From positions 145,380-198,230 of the forward strand of contig NW_003146284.1 of NCBI RefSeq assembly GCF_000003605.2: 52,851 nt of DNA, in the 5' to 3' direction. Shown here piece by piece: positions 1 to 14,700 of this stretch (its first letter is position 1; the number at the start of each line of letters is the position of its first letter). This stretch comes from Saccoglossus kowalevskii. Taxonomy: Eukaryota; Hemichordata; Enteropneusta; Harrimaniidae. The position numbers were made by a program, and so were the translations under genes. Under the pieces are notes generated by a model. It saw only the letters and a program-made list of their open reading frames with translations, ran no database searches and was not told the DNA's origin.

Positions 1-732
1 TTTGGGGAGAACACTGACAATGATAGAAACTGATCATTTGTTCATTCAATATAACTAGTACAAGTTTCACATGTATATTTCAGTACTCCATATGCTCTGT
101 TATAAAATGCATCTCCAATAGAAATGCACACAAAACCAAAATAGCATTCATTGTATACTTGATCATACAAATATGACTTTAAAGGGTGGTAGTCGTCACA
201 CCACGGATGTGCGAAATATATGGATCTCATATAAATAAAGATTGCGACTTTGACTGTTGCGCAGATCAACGAGTACAAACTGAGATGTTACCAAGCTTTA
301 ATTAGGTATTTTATTAGGTGTTTAGAAGGTATCGAAGAAGTCATGAGCAGTAATTAGTGCTAGTCGCACCAAGGTCGAACCTCATACAATTTCCATTAGA
401 AGAGCGCATTGGATTATGGGAAAATCAATGTTTCATCAACACAAATGTCGCATATGTGCAGTGCGACGACCACCGCCCTTTAATATTTTGATCATAGCCA
501 CACCTCTGTCCTTTACATAATGTCAGATATTTGTTAATATTGTAAACATAATTGTTTTGATTTTTGAATATTGATAGATTTGTAGCTAGATATGATCCGA
601 TGTGTTAGAAAATTAATCTATAAACTTGTTATATTTTTCTCTATTGTTAGTGTAATACCATAGAAAATATATGTATTACCATTCTCCATTGTTCAGTGTC
701 TTATTTATTGTCTATATTGATTTCTTTTTCAG
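1..732 (+). other. Intron upstream of first visible DNAH1 exon
   Basis: This is the tail of the intron before exon 1. Apart from the TTAA-flanked MITE at 183-479, the sequence is AT-rich with no coding signal. It ends in a pyrimidine tract and acceptor (tctttttcag) at 732. Confidence 0.7.
183..479. mobile_element. piggyBac-like MITE, TTAA-flanked (family F, copy 1)
   Basis: Terminal inverted repeats AGGGTGGTAGTCGTCACAC and GTGCGACGACCACCGCCCT are bounded by TTAA at 179-182 and 480-483. The element is 297 bp with no coding capacity. TTAA target duplication is the hallmark of piggyBac transposition. Other copies lie at 12594, 24009, 35231 and 46851. Confidence 0.75.
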
Positions 733-2031
733 AGTTATGAGGTCTTAAAGAAGGCATTATCTGCATTGAAAGGTAGACCCGCTGTAGGCGGTGGTACCTA
801 CGAAACTGTTCATACGTACGTACTCAATCCCAAGTCTATCACTATGGGACAGTTGTACGGTGAATTTGATTTGCTCACTCATGAATGGTAAGTTCCTTAT
901 TAATTCTTATCTCTAAATAAGACAACTTTTGTTTCTTTATTTTATAATTTGTTGTGATTGTGTTGGTGTGAAGAATACACAGCCACGAATGGATGCATCA
1001 CAAGTTGTAGGTGATGGCGCCCTCATGTAGTGTTCCAAAGAGAACTTTTGTTTATCTGCATCAGTTTGTTTAGTACTCATGGCAGCTGTATAATTACTTG
1101 ACATCACTTGTGTTAATATTTCTACATAACTGTAGATGAAATGCCACCAATTTGTTATGAAGTTGTAGTCCTAAAACTTTACCAGACTCACCAACACCAA
1201 CATCTAGGTGAAATATAAAATATATAATAATGTAAAATACTGTAAAATCTGTATTAGAAACCACGACTTCTAATAAAATGGTACAATGCAACAGAGGGGA
1301 TGCGACTTTTATTAGAGCATCTACACATATGAGAAATGGTGAATTTTTAGGTCTCAATTGTTCAAAAAGAATGGGTGCGGCTTCTATCAGGAATGCGGCT
1401 TCTAATACAGATTTTACGGTACTTTGCTGAAATATTTTGGGTGTTTTGTATGGAATTTATTTTCACTGATTTTCGGCAAGATGAATGTAAAACATAGGAA
1501 ATAAAGGTATATTTTATTTTCACTGAATCATCCCTTCATTCCTAACAAAAATAAAATATTTTAAAGTATTAACATATACCGTATATATATTGTTTCTTTT
1601 AATACTTGGCAGAAAATATAGAATCTATAAGATCTGAAATTCACAAATAAATTTATAAACTAGATTTCATTAGTAACTGAATATATTTGTCTTTGCTATA
1701 AACTAAAACTGTCTACTAGACCCAAACCCAATCTTAGGCTGTTCATCCACCATTTTTCCATTGATCTATGATATTGTTATTTAGACATCTTGGTTAGCTA
1801 ACATTAATAATATAATAATATCTTATCTTGTCACATTGCAGGACTGACGGTATCCTGTCATCGTTGATTCGTGTTGGCGCGTCTTCCCAGGATGAAGACA
1901 GTCGTTGGTATATATTTGATGGCCCAGTGGACGCTGTCTGGATTGAAAACATGAACACAGTACTGGACGACAATAAGAAACTGTGTTTGAGTAGCGGAGA
2001 AATTATCAAACTGACTGACGTATGTATACAA

Positions 2032-2076
<45 letters not shown>

Positions 2077-2791
2077 TCTATGGAAATATAAAAGCATTAA
2101 AAAATGTTGATATTTCATTTACTGAACGGAGGGGGTCCAAACTCGTTTGACAATGACTTCATAACTTCTTCATTTTGTTAAATTGGGAAAAATACATAAT
2201 TCAAAAACTAGTTTTCTTTCAATAGTTTTGGAAATTCATGTGTATAGTCATATTTCTATGTATCTAAAAAATGTGCATGACTTCATTTTTTTTTTATCAG
2301 ACCAGTTTCTATCAGAAAACATGATATGAATAAGATCTTTTTGATCTTATACAACACCAGATATCCTCTATGAGTGTACTTTAAGTTTAATTAATACACA
2401 CAGCCATGGCTAATCGCAGTTGATTTCACATGACTGTATGAAATATGATTAGCCATACAGAAGAATAAAATCAATCCCCATTGCAGAGTGGCAGACTTCT
2501 ATAGAAGAATGATTATTCTTTTCTTCCATATTGATAATAAATAACTAAATAATAAATTTTATATAAAACATAATGTTGATTTTTTTTTGTACACAGTGGA
2601 TGCGAATGATGTTTGAGGTAGCTGATTTAGCAGTGGCGTCTCCCGCCACTGTTAGCCGATGTGGTATGGTTTACTTAGAGCCGAGTATTCTGGGACTACA
2701 TCCATTTGTTGAATGCTGGCTTAAGAAGTTACCTGACAATATCTACCCACATAAAGACGCACTCAAGGATCTTTTTGATAGATATATGGAG
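733..2791 (+). CDS. DNAH1: DNAH1 exons 1-3: C-terminal half of AAA2
   Basis: Exons are 733-887, 1842-2019 and 2597-2791 (phases 0/2, 2/0, 0/0). Exon 1 begins SYEVLKKAL and runs through [16 protein letters not shown] to a codon split across the intron (TG|G, W). Exon 2 holds the AAA2 Walker B region, [18 protein letters not shown], followed by [13 protein letters not shown]. Exon 3 begins [17 protein letters not shown] and includes the conserved [12 protein letters not shown] block that closes AAA2. The AAA2 P-loop is upstream of the window. Borders are ttttcag|AGTTAT, CATGAATG|gtaagt, cattgcag|GACTGA, ACTGAC|gtatgt, acacag|TGGATG and ATGGAG|gtaagt. The exon 3 start WMR is less certain than the rest, because vertebrate copies have AMT at this point. 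Confidence 0.93.
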
Positions 2792-5700
2792 GTAAGTACC
2801 TATGGAAACCCTAAAGGTAGTGTTCAATACCACTGTGCCCTCTAAGTCGATATGATGCACCATTGACACACAAAGATTTCCTGTGACATAACTAAATGTG
2901 CTAATTTACTGTCGGATGTTGTGATGCATTTTCGTGTGAAATCGCAAAATTACGTATTTATGTCAGTCAAACTATAGTGTGATATAGGATGGCATAATCT
3001 GTTGATTCAAATTTGAAATTGATGGAATTTGTCATTCCAGCTCATTGAATCATTCAATTTAACTGAGTTTGTTTTGTGTTCTCACAGGATTCAATCAATT
3101 ATGTTCGAGGTAGTCTGAAAGAAATTGTTCCGACGATGGACAGTCAGTTGTGTCTGAGTTTACTCAAGTTGTTGGATTGTTTCTTTACACCATTCATTCC
3201 CAGAGAGGTAAACACTTTATTTTTATATATTACATGCCATCACTTTCACAAATGTTTGATTACCTCTATGCCACTTAATACAGCAAGCAGGCAGAGATTC
3301 AACAAGGTGGCATATCAAAATCTTGGCACAATAATTTTCTAGGAATTTTTCCAAATGCAATATCACTTTTTTTGAACCACATTGTCAGAAGACATTGGTT
3401 ACAAATTTTGAGAACAAAATTTTGAACAGGATTATTTTGCGCAGGGTTACAGAAATCAACAATGGTGGTAAAAGGGCTAACTCATTTGCATATTTTGTAA
3501 ATCAAATTGTCAACAGGATTATTTTGCACAAGGTTACAGAAATACATAATGGTGGTAAAAGGGCTAACTCTGTTGCATATTTTGTAAATCAAATTGTTAA
3601 CAGGATTATTTTGCGCAGGGTTACAGAAATACATAATGGTGGTAAAAGGGCTAACTCTGTTGCATATTTTGTAAATCAAATTTTGAACAGGATTATTTTG
3701 CGCAGGGTTACAGAAATACACAATGGTGGTTAGAAGATTGATTGTCTCATATGCATATTATGTAAATCATGCTTATTGTATCTATGTTCTGTTTTTTTTT
3801 TTTGTGTCGCATTGTAAGGATTTTAGTATGATCAAATTTGCCCCAAAATCTAAATCTCCTATCCCATCCACAACTGAGGAGATAAAAAACATTGATGATA
3901 TTGATGATGATAATGATGTAAGTTGAAATGTGCCCCACTTGTGATATGCTGATCTTCCTCCACCCTGGAATGGAACCATCCTAGAGTGTATATTGTTTAT
4001 GGAAAACGTGTGGATTGTGCGATAATTTTTAGGGGTGAGGATGCACAAAACAAACCCCCTCACTATTTATGCATGTGTATTGACATTCATGTGTTTTGAC
4101 ATTCATTGTGATTGGCATGTGTTGCTTCTTCTTTTTGAGTTCAAGTTTATATGGTTTCGAATTTGACTAATTTATGCATACTTTGTTTTGACATTCATTG
4201 TATCAATTTGTGACATTTTTACTATACAAACTTTTATATTGTAATTTATTTATATGCTGTAATGTTTTTTTTGTATATTCCTTTTTTTTTATTTATTTTT
4301 CTTTGATTTATCACACTCACTGCAGTCCATTGGGGGTACCTTGCCTGTAAGTCACAACAACCTCCTACTACTGCCCCTCCCCTTTCAAATAAACTTCAAC
4401 TCTCATTCACCCTCAATCTCATATTTGCTGTGATATAAGTTTCAGTTTTGTTGTTTTCTGAGTTACAATCAGTGTTTCCTGTAGAGCCTTGTTTTCAAAC
4501 AAATTTTTCAGTGAAATAGAACAAGCTTAGAAATCGCAATACATGTATTCATCAGGTTACAGGGAACACTGGTTACAACTACTGTAAAGGGATTAATTAT
4601 TCACTGGGTTTTAATTTTGCTTATTTCGCTGACTGGAAAATTCGCTAAATTAAAACCCAGTGAATATGTGAAAATTGGCATAGAACACATTATCTAAATG
4701 ATAAAACTGTGAATTTAAAATCCGCTGAATATGCCCGAAATGCTAGATCTGCGAAATTCAAACCCAGTGAAAATTAGTCATTTTACAGTATGATCTATTG
4801 TAGCTGCATGAACCCAGAATGGAGTGGTCCACTAATTCCCCCTGATTAGAATTAAAAAAACAGTGTTATTTCCAATTGTTATATTCACATATTTGATTTG
4901 AAATTCCCAGTGTTGATGCCACGTAAAGACATGTCCAATACCGCACTACTAACATTACCTTAATCCCACATTCTTTCTTTATCCCATCATGCACCATTAT
5001 CAGGCTGTATCTAGGGTAAGATACTGTATGTCCGTCATTCACTGAGTACATTTGTAGTCATTGTCAGTGTCAGTGTTCTCCCCAGGAGGGTTCACAGGGA
5101 GGGGTAAATTTAACAAACATTACAAATTTTAGAAATAGCTAGTACTCAGAAAGTAAAAAAATCCTGTTTTTGTACAAATTTATTTCATTTCTAAACATTG
5201 AGTTGTGTGGTTTCAAAAAGAAAAGAAAAAACAATATGTAACATGAGGGCGCTGTTTCCAGTTGAGGGAGAACACTGAGTCTATTTATAGTAACAATAGA
5301 AATACATTGCACCCCATTGACATTCTATGTAAAGGTGAATATAGCCAACTTAAAATAATATAAAAACAGATTTAAGAATGAAAAATAAAAATATTACTGA
5401 TATGTATAGATATAATAAATGTCAAACAAATTGAATTGGGATCTAATCCTGATATTTTAAATTATATTTAAATTAAAATGTCTATCCGGATAGAAACGTA
5501 AATCATAATGTAACGTACATTATCATTATATCATAGAAAATCTGTCATATTTAATTGAAAACATTTTAATTAAAATTTTAAATTAATAACATCTGTAGTT
5601 ACTAGTAGATCTTTCATTGCTTTTCTATCTTGGAATTCATATTCTACATGTTTTTGTTGCCAGGGTGACAAGCCGATATCTGAAGAGAAGCTGGGACGTA

Positions 5701-8700
5701 TCGAAGAACTGATAGAACCGTGGTTCTTCTTTTGCTTGGTGTGGAGCGTTGGTGCGACTGTCGATATTGACGGCCGGATTAAGTTTAGTGAGTGGCTACG
5801 TGAAAGAATGCAGAAAGAAGGGGTGAGTGAATAGATGAGATGGGTTTAGAACCAATGTACGTGACAACTCTACCTATCTTGCAGTGAGTGCTTCATTGTA
5901 TCATCTCAACTACTTGATGTCTGTTCTCATAGCCAGATCTATAAGACCTGCTTTAATACAGATTTGATCAGTAAAATGGATATGAAATTGACTAAATTAT
6001 GCTATTCAAAAAATAAATAAATAAATATTGTTGGCCAAAATGTCCATGATTTTCATATCAGTCATAGTACTATGTTTCATAATATTTACTGCAACTCCCT
6101 ATTTAAAAAACTTCAGTGAAATTCTCAGCATTATAAGATGTACTGGGTTTTCCACTCTCTTACAAATGAAAATATGTTATAGTACTATTTAATTCAAATG
6201 TGAATCATAGGAATGAAAAAAAAGCCCCCCCCCCCCAAAAAAAAGAAACCCCACACCACCTCAAAGTTTCTCAAAGTCAATCCCTTATCTCAATTTTCTG
6301 AATTAGCAGTGTGAGGGCGCTGTACCACTTTATACATATTATACCGTAAAACACATTGAAATAGTTACATGCCATTTTGGCAAATTTTATTCAATGCATG
6401 ATTTAACAGTATCATAGCTTAGCTAAAGTATCAACAGTTTATTTCATTAAATTATCGAAAAATACAGATTATAACATGCTAGCTATAACAACATGTTTCA
6501 CAGCACACTAGAGACCAGAATTATATTTCTATTCACAGGTAAAGTTGGCCTTCCCAGCACACGGGACTGTATATGACTACGTACTAGATGATGCAGGTAT
6601 AAGCCAGACCAGAAACAAAGAAGACGATGATGAAGATGAGGGCTCCAAGAAGGAGGTATAATGAATTAATTAAGTATACATGACACCACTGCAGTTAATT
6701 TTTAAATTTTAGTAAACATGGTAAAATTGAACACTATCTAATCTGTGAATATTTAGCAGTCCTTGCTCCATAGACTTGCTTGTAAAAATAGCTATATCAA
6801 CAAACGTGTACATATATGTTATACGAGTGTGTGCTGTGACTGGCTGGGATCAAACAGTTATTCAGATTCTACAACATGCATGCATGCAACTCAACTTTGG
6901 GCTTTTTCTGTGAATCCTCGAAACAGACTAGTTGTACGCATCACAAGAAAAAATGACAATGTTGTTTGCTGCTGTTGTTAAGATTCAATATATGTGTTCC
7001 TGTTAATAAAACAGTGGCTGTCATAGTTGATTGTGAGATCAGTTCTGATCAGTGAGCAGAATTTGTTATCAGATGTTCACATACTGGTTAGTAAAAAAAT
7101 TAAATAAATTAGCTCACAATGTGATGACCCATAAATCACAGATTTTAGTTTCAAGACAGGTTTCACTGTATATAGGAAGACATATTCACCGCGACCACGA
7201 TATGTGATGTTATGCAAATCTACAGATTTCAAGCATTGAGAATATATTCCACTTTAGTAGTGCGATATTAATAAACATATTATCATTTCTTAGATTGTAC
7301 CGGAAGAGTCAGGCAGTGATCCAGCAGTAGCCAAGAAAAAGCTAGGCAAGGTAGCGAACACAGTAGATAGGGAAATAATGATTGTAGTTATTACAGGGTC
7401 AGATAGGTATATGCATGTAAAGTTTTTTAGCACCATTTCTGTGTAAAAATAGTCTCCAGATTTATTCACACATATCTAGGTAAAGTATTTATGGATTTTT
7501 ATCTGTAAGACTGAATAAATTGTACACACCAGTAAGTGCAACTGATTTCCAGAATTTAATCATCTGAGAGTGGTGATTACATTCCACAAAATAACTATAG
7601 GATTATCTAAGCAACTTATAAAAATTTATAATCTTCAAAAATCATTTAATTGAGTCACAAAATTTGCCAAATTGAAATAGTTTAGCAAATGAAGAGTTAG
7701 AAAAATAACAAGTGTAAAAACATATAGATAAATAAATGAAGTAATATAATGGAATTTATATATGGAGTAATAATAGTTATTACGTTTTTGGAGACATGGA
7801 TCTTAATTCATTGCTATTAATCGTGCCATCTTGTGACCTAGCGACATTGTGCGATGGCATAGTACCGTAAAATCTGTATTAGAAGCAGCATCTCTAATAG
7901 AAGTCGCATCCATTCTTTTTGAATAATTGAGAACCAAAATTTAATCATTTCTCATATGTGTAGATGCTCTAATAGAAGCCACATCCCCTCTGTTGCATTG
8001 TACCATTTTAATAGAAGCCGCGGTTTCTAATACAGTTTTTACAGTACTTCTGTGCTATAAAAAGCACTGACATTTTTTTTTTGATCTGATGACATCCATC
8101 ATTAAAAATACAGTTTATTTCAGAGATTTTGTTATATTCTCTACACAACCAAATCATATCATTTTGATGTCTCAGAATTGCTTCATTGATATTTACCCCA
8201 TTTTAAAGTGGACATACATGTAAATTATGACTGATTTCATTGAATTGATTCCGACATTATCAATGACTTAGTGTTAAACACTATTTATTCACTGTTGCAG
8301 GTGAAATGGTCAGGATGGATGACTGGTAAACCTGAATTTAAAATCACACCGGAGATGAAATTCTCTGATATCATTGTACCCACAGCTGACACAGTAAGGT
8401 CTGCGTACATGTTGGAAACACTACTCACTAACAAAAAAACGGTAAGTATGGTTTAAGATTGATCAATGCGATTCACAAACATAGATGGGTTTGATGTGAT
8501 CGCACAGAATTTTTTGAATGAGAGCATGTTCTATTGCCCATGTATTAGCATAGGACAAACTATTTTCATGTATCTGTATGTATCCCCCATTTTATTTTCT
8601 TTAATTATAGTTCCAGATATAAATATTATTTTAATAAATTCTCGTTATGATACAGTTACATTGCTATCTTTCTTGCTGGCTACATCTATGTCTCAGTATT

Positions 8701-11700
8701 GAACTGCATTCGAAATAGTTTCAGAAGTTTTAGTAAGAAAAAACTAAACTGTGAGAGCCTCATGTCATTCTAAACTTTTTTTTTATTTATAATATTTTTT
8801 TTATTTTCCACACAATATTAACATAATAATTTACAGAAACAAAAGCGTACACACACACAGAAAAACTGTCATTCTTATCTTGATCTACAGCTACACGACA
8901 TGTGCTCAGTGTAATAACCATGTATGTATGTTATCTGTTACTAGGTACTTTGCGTTGGTAACACTGGTACTGGTAAAACACTCACAATTGCCGACAAACT
9001 GCTGAGAAATATGCCCAAGGAATATGTACCAAACTTTATGTCATTCTCAGCGCGGACCAGCGCTAATCAGACTCAAGATCTAATTGATGGAAAACTAGAT
9101 AAACGGTACGTGTACATGTAACATTTTGATACAAATTTGGGTATGAAATTTAATACCTTCAAGTTCAAGATCTGGATTATGACTTTGATATTGTGTTAAT
9201 GCAGTGGAGTCAAATTCAAATTCTGTTCTACTGAGCATGTTACTGCACATATCTGCAATGCATTATGGGAGAGAACCTCCTATTGTATATAATGGAAAAC
9301 TATTATCACAAAATTATATGTAAATTTTTTGAAATTCACAGTATTAGAATTCATATCAATAATAATATATAAGTTCCTCATGCCATGTCAAGCAAAAGTT
9401 TGAGATTTGACTAAATAATCTCACCAAAGAAACCAATGTAAAATTTTTTACCATTTTCCTTGATATTTAAGACTTGTATCTAGAAAAATTCTCTGGTGAC
9501 CCCATATTTTAATTTCATTTTCGTTATCCTGATGGTATGATCTCATAACGATGAAAGTGTAGCAAACATGACATACATTTGTATAATCTTTAATTCGGCC
9601 CAAACCTCCATATTGATACATATTGATTTCTCATTCATTTTCGTCATATATCGAAGCTTTCAGCGGGCAATGCGTTAACCATAAAATTAATGTTTCCTAT
9701 TATATTGCAGTCGGAAAGGCGTATTTGGTCCTCCTCTTGGGAAATACTTTGTCTTCTTTGTGGATGACTTAAACATGCCGGCATTAGAAGTGTACGGAGC
9801 ACAGCCGCCAATAGAGCTGGTCAGACAATGGGTGGACCATAAGGGATGGTATGATAGAAAGCAGATTGGTAAGTAATTAGCATTGTTAAAAATTTCCAAT
9901 ATGTTATTTTTATTTTAAATTGGGTAGCGAAAACAATAGAATTCATTTGTATGCATACGTTTGAAAATGTTATAAATGTGTATGAATGCATTATGGACGT
10001 CTTTCATTTGGAAAATGTGTGTCAAACTGACGTCACACTTAAACTCTTTTCATTGTTTACATTGGATGCAACAACTGTGTATGTGATAGAAATGGAATGT
10101 AAACGGCCGTGCAGGAACAAACCTCGTAAAATACTTCCCAGCCTGTAATATTTTACCACAAATAGTAATAAAATATATAATAATACACAAATGTACAATT
10201 ATCATAAGAATTCTGAAAATTCTGCGCTCAGCAAGTATCTCTGCTATGCTTTGGTTGATCTGATCACCGCACAACTTCTCTTCGTACTACATGGTATTTT
10301 CATTATAGCCTTGTGCCACCATTATCATGATTATGGTGGTAAAACTGTTGTCATCGTTGTTGTCGTCTTCAGTGTTAGCATATTATCCATTGTTCACAAA
10401 ACATAGCGAAACTGTAGACACCTTGCCTATGTCTTCACACTGTAACTTGTTTCATTGTAGGTGCCTTCCGTGAGTTGGTGGATATTAATTTCCTCTGCGC
10501 CATGGGTCCACCTGGTGGTGGTAGGAATCCACTGACAGCTCGGTTAGCCAGACATTTCAATTTCCTATCATTCTGCGAGATGGAAGACTCCAGTAAATTC
10601 ACTATCTTCTCCACTATTCTCAGTAGCTGGCTAGGTAAGAATATCAGATGTTGCACAATTTGTTTTTTGTAATAAGTAACACATGTTCTTTGTTTTACAT
10701 TCAAGCAAAAAATATGGTACAGTGATAACCATTTTCATGAGCTATTATTATGCAATTGTCTGATGAATAGATTCCAAACAGTACTATGTAATTAACATTA
10801 TAAAAGAATCTAAAGGTCATACATCCTGGTACTATTGGAGGAATATATCTTTCACATACCCCCAAATGCAAGCAGCTGTCAATGAATTTCAAAAATAGTT
10901 CATTATGCCAACAATTATGGTGTAATATTAGAAAGTATTGGCACTGTAGAACTAGAAAAAAGCCCCTCAGAAAAAAACAGTATATGTGATCTTAGGCCTA
11001 TTATCATCACAACTCTTTTACCTCCAGTTCTAACACTACAATTATTTTATTTTATTATTGTGTAAAAATACCAAGTTAAACCTTTAACATTTGGTCTTTG
11101 ATCTATAACCTTTGACCCAGGGCTTTTTATTTTAGATTTATATGTATCTTACTGTTAAAATTAATATAGTAGTTATTGTTCCATTTTTTAATTTATTTGT
11201 AATTGTTATTATTATTTTTTAAATGTTACTGCTCTTTTTTCCTTCCTACAGTGCAGCATTTCGGTCCAACGTTGGTGATCTCAACAAGTGACAAAGGTTA
11301 CTTGATTTAAGTCTGATTCCTATTGTGTGTGTGTCAAACCACATCATTTAAATCATGTTATAAATATAAAATCTATAATTGGATTCTTCCAAGCCTAAGT
11401 GGGTTGCATGGCATCCTAACAAATCTGGGCCTGCAAGGAATATAAGTCACCAAACTCCCTCCTATATTGTCAAAATCTGCATGTCAATTTTATTTTCACT
11501 TTTCCCTATTCCGTTCATTAAGTATAGTCGTTAACAGGAATTCATCATTCTTTTGATTTCACGAATGGGTGTCTAAAGTTGTGTTAAAGGTTGCATGACT
11601 TGAGCAATCATGGGGTCTTTCATGCGTATAGGCTAGATTGACCTTAAGGTCATACATCCTGGTATTTTAATCAGTGCATGTGATATGAATTATTGGAATT

Positions 11701-14700
11701 ACTCTTTTTTTTTTAAAGAGAGCATGTTTAACATATTAAGATTATTGATGGTTAAAATACCAGGATGCAGGATGTGTGATCTTCACAAGGTCATGGAGGT
11801 AGCCTCATCTATTGCGTTTCGTCATTCCTTGCTGTGTGGTAATTCCTACCTACAACTGTAAAACCTTCTTTCTGTTCCTTTCCCTGCATAATACATTATA
11901 ACGGGCATGTCAAATCAAAGGGTCAATTAATTTTCTCATTCTGTGCATTTTAGGCATGTGCAGCAATTAGGGGGAAATTACTAGGCTAATGGGTATTACA
12001 TCACATTTGTATTGTGCCACATTTGTTAGGCTAGGGGGTACCATGCCACATTTGTTAAGCTAGGGAGTATCGTGCCACATTTTTTGTTCGATCTATACAC
12101 TAAGTTTAATACTTGTTTTTCATTGATACTAAAAAAAAGAATATTTTTAAAAAGTTGAGGACATTGATGACATACATTATTTAATAGTTAAGTTTCCTAA
12201 ATCTGAAAATAAAAGACCTGGGGAGCATTATGTTTCTTAGTTCAGTGATCTAGACTATGCCTAGTAAGTTGTCCCCACTGTGTTAAATTCAATTTTCTTT
12301 GCTAACTTTTAATTTGCGTTTCTTTATTTAGAATCTTCGGCATCTGTTAAGGAGTTTGGAGAAAAAATGGTGAATGCTTCAATATTAGTGTACAACACAA
12401 TTACAACACAGCTGTTACCGACCCCAGCTAAGAGTCATTATACTTTCAATCTAAGGTTTGTTTTATTTCACTTTCCATGAATTGGGGTTACTATAGTAAT
12501 ATTTGCAAATGAACATGATTAATTCTTAATATGTGTGACGACCAATAAACAACAGGCAAAAATAGCTGTCTTTCATGATTGTTCATAAATTAAAGCGAGA
12601 GGGACATCACCTGCGCACGCGCGGGAATTGAGTCCCAATCGACAATAATAACACACGCTAAAATCGCAAAGGCTTATGGATAGGCACTTATTTGTAAACA
12701 ATGACACGCTATGGCCATTTGACACATGTGCAGGTGATGACTCCCTNNNNNNNNNNNNNNNNNNNNNNNNNNNNNNNNNNNNNNNNNNNNNNNNNNAAAA
12801 TAACAAAAAATTACATTAAAATTGGCAAAATGCTGCATTAAAGTTATGATGAAAAAAATAATAGCTCCAAACCAAATAGATCTAGCATGAGTTGTTTCAC
12901 ATACAATGTCTACAGAGCTATGCCTCCATAACAATGGCTGCAGTATCTAAGCAACAGTATTCAAAATTAAGGCTGTCTCATTTATTACTTTTCAGGGATC
13001 TCTCCAAAGTATTCCAGGGTATGTTGATGGCTGATGCTAGTAAACTGGAATCAATAAATCAGTTACTACGATTATGGTACCACGAGAGTGCCCGTGTTTT
13101 CTGTGATCGTCTCATCAATAACGAAGACAGACAGTGGTTTGAAGAGCTCTTGACACAGAGAATGAGTGATGACTTCAATACAAAATTTGAAGATGTAGTC
13201 GTGCGAAGTCCGTTACTGTACGGTGATTTTATGGTTCCAAACTCAGAAAATAAAAACTACCAAGAAATTGATGACATTCCTAAGGTAAGAGAAAAGCTGT
13301 TGTATTTTTCCTTTTTTTTTTTGTCACACAGTACTCGTCCAAATTTCTGATGTTGATGCTTAGTCAAGCAACCAAATGAAAATTTTTGTATTGCCAATGG
13401 GAGGCAATTTCCTCCATAATTTTTTTTTGCATGATTTGACCTACAATAATGTCCTTTGATCTGAAAGGTCAATGATTTTGACGAAAAAGCATCAAGATTT
13501 TTTTTTCAAAAAATAGTGAGTGTGAAAGATGTATTTAACTTCTTTTACGGTTGTCAACAGGTCATGTCAAAACATAATTTACTCATTCACGTTTATCTAA
13601 TTTTACGTTAGTCATAGTTGACACTAATTATTCCAAAAAGTAAAACAATGTCCAATAACAATGTTTCATAACTTCACGTTCAAAGTTGGGGTGTTTCAAG
13701 GGAGGGTGGGTGTTGAGTTGAACTTGATAAAAAACCCTCATGCTGACTAAGCTGGGCAGTACTGTAAAATACTTTATTTTCGCTTGCAATTAATTTTCAC
13801 TATTTTTGCTGAAGGACTGATTCAGTGAAATTTATATCCAGCGAATATTCTTTTTTCCTATATTTTACATTCAATTCATCAAAAATCAGTGAAAATAAAT
13901 TCCGTACAAAACACCCAAAAAGTCTTCTCAGCGAAAATTAATTCCAGCTAAAATAAAGGATTTTACAGTAGTCTGTTGAGTACAGTATATACATAAACAT
14001 TTTCTTTTACTTGATCCAGTATGGCCATTTTAGTGCCCAAAATGTGTTATTCGAATGTATCATGAAATGTTTATTATAAATTTTGTTTGAAAATACAATA
14101 CATCCTTGTAATTTTGTTCCATCATTTGATTATAAATGGCTGACGAGTGACCATTTTGTTTTAAATATTACATCATAATGTTATTTGTATTTCATAGATG
14201 ACAAGAATCTTAGAAGAATACTTAGAAGACTACAACCAGATCACAACAGCTCCGATGAAACTGGTATTATTCGAAGACGCTACCAGACATGTGACTCGTA
14301 TTTCTAGAATTATTCGGCAGCCGCTAGGAAATGCCTTACTGCTAGGTGTAGGAGGTAGTGGAAGGCAGAGTTTAACCAGACTGGCTACTCATATGTAAGT
14401 TTAACATTGTACCAGATATATGACCAGTCTTACTGATAGTCTATGCAAGGTTTTAAAGTCTTGTCTCTTGACATGGCTGATATTGTAATAATAATTGTTT
14501 TTCTCATACCAGGGCTGAGTATGATTGTTTCCAAATTGAACTGTCAAAGAATTATGGAGTGCCTGAATGGAGAGAAGATCTGAAGAATATTATGTTGAAA
14601 GCTGGCTTAGAAAACAAACAGATTGTTTTCCTTTTCTGTGACACTCAGGTGAGTACAGTACATTCAGGATGCATGCAAATGAGCTCATTAGTATGCATCA

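Noticed and set aside
42-278. 78-codon minus-strand frame at the left edge
   Set aside because: It overlaps the family F MITE at 183-479, shows no similarity, and lies in an intron of the plus-strand gene.
3395-3733. 112-codon plus-strand open frame, with a matching minus-strand frame
   Set aside because: It is entirely made of an 87-bp tandem repeat (29 codons per unit), which keeps frames open on both strands. No start context, splice sites or similarity support it.
14345-14371. Loss of the P-loop lysine in AAA4 (GVGGSGRQS) as a damaging mutation
   Set aside because: Arginine at this point is the usual state in axonemal dynein AAA4, so it is a family feature.
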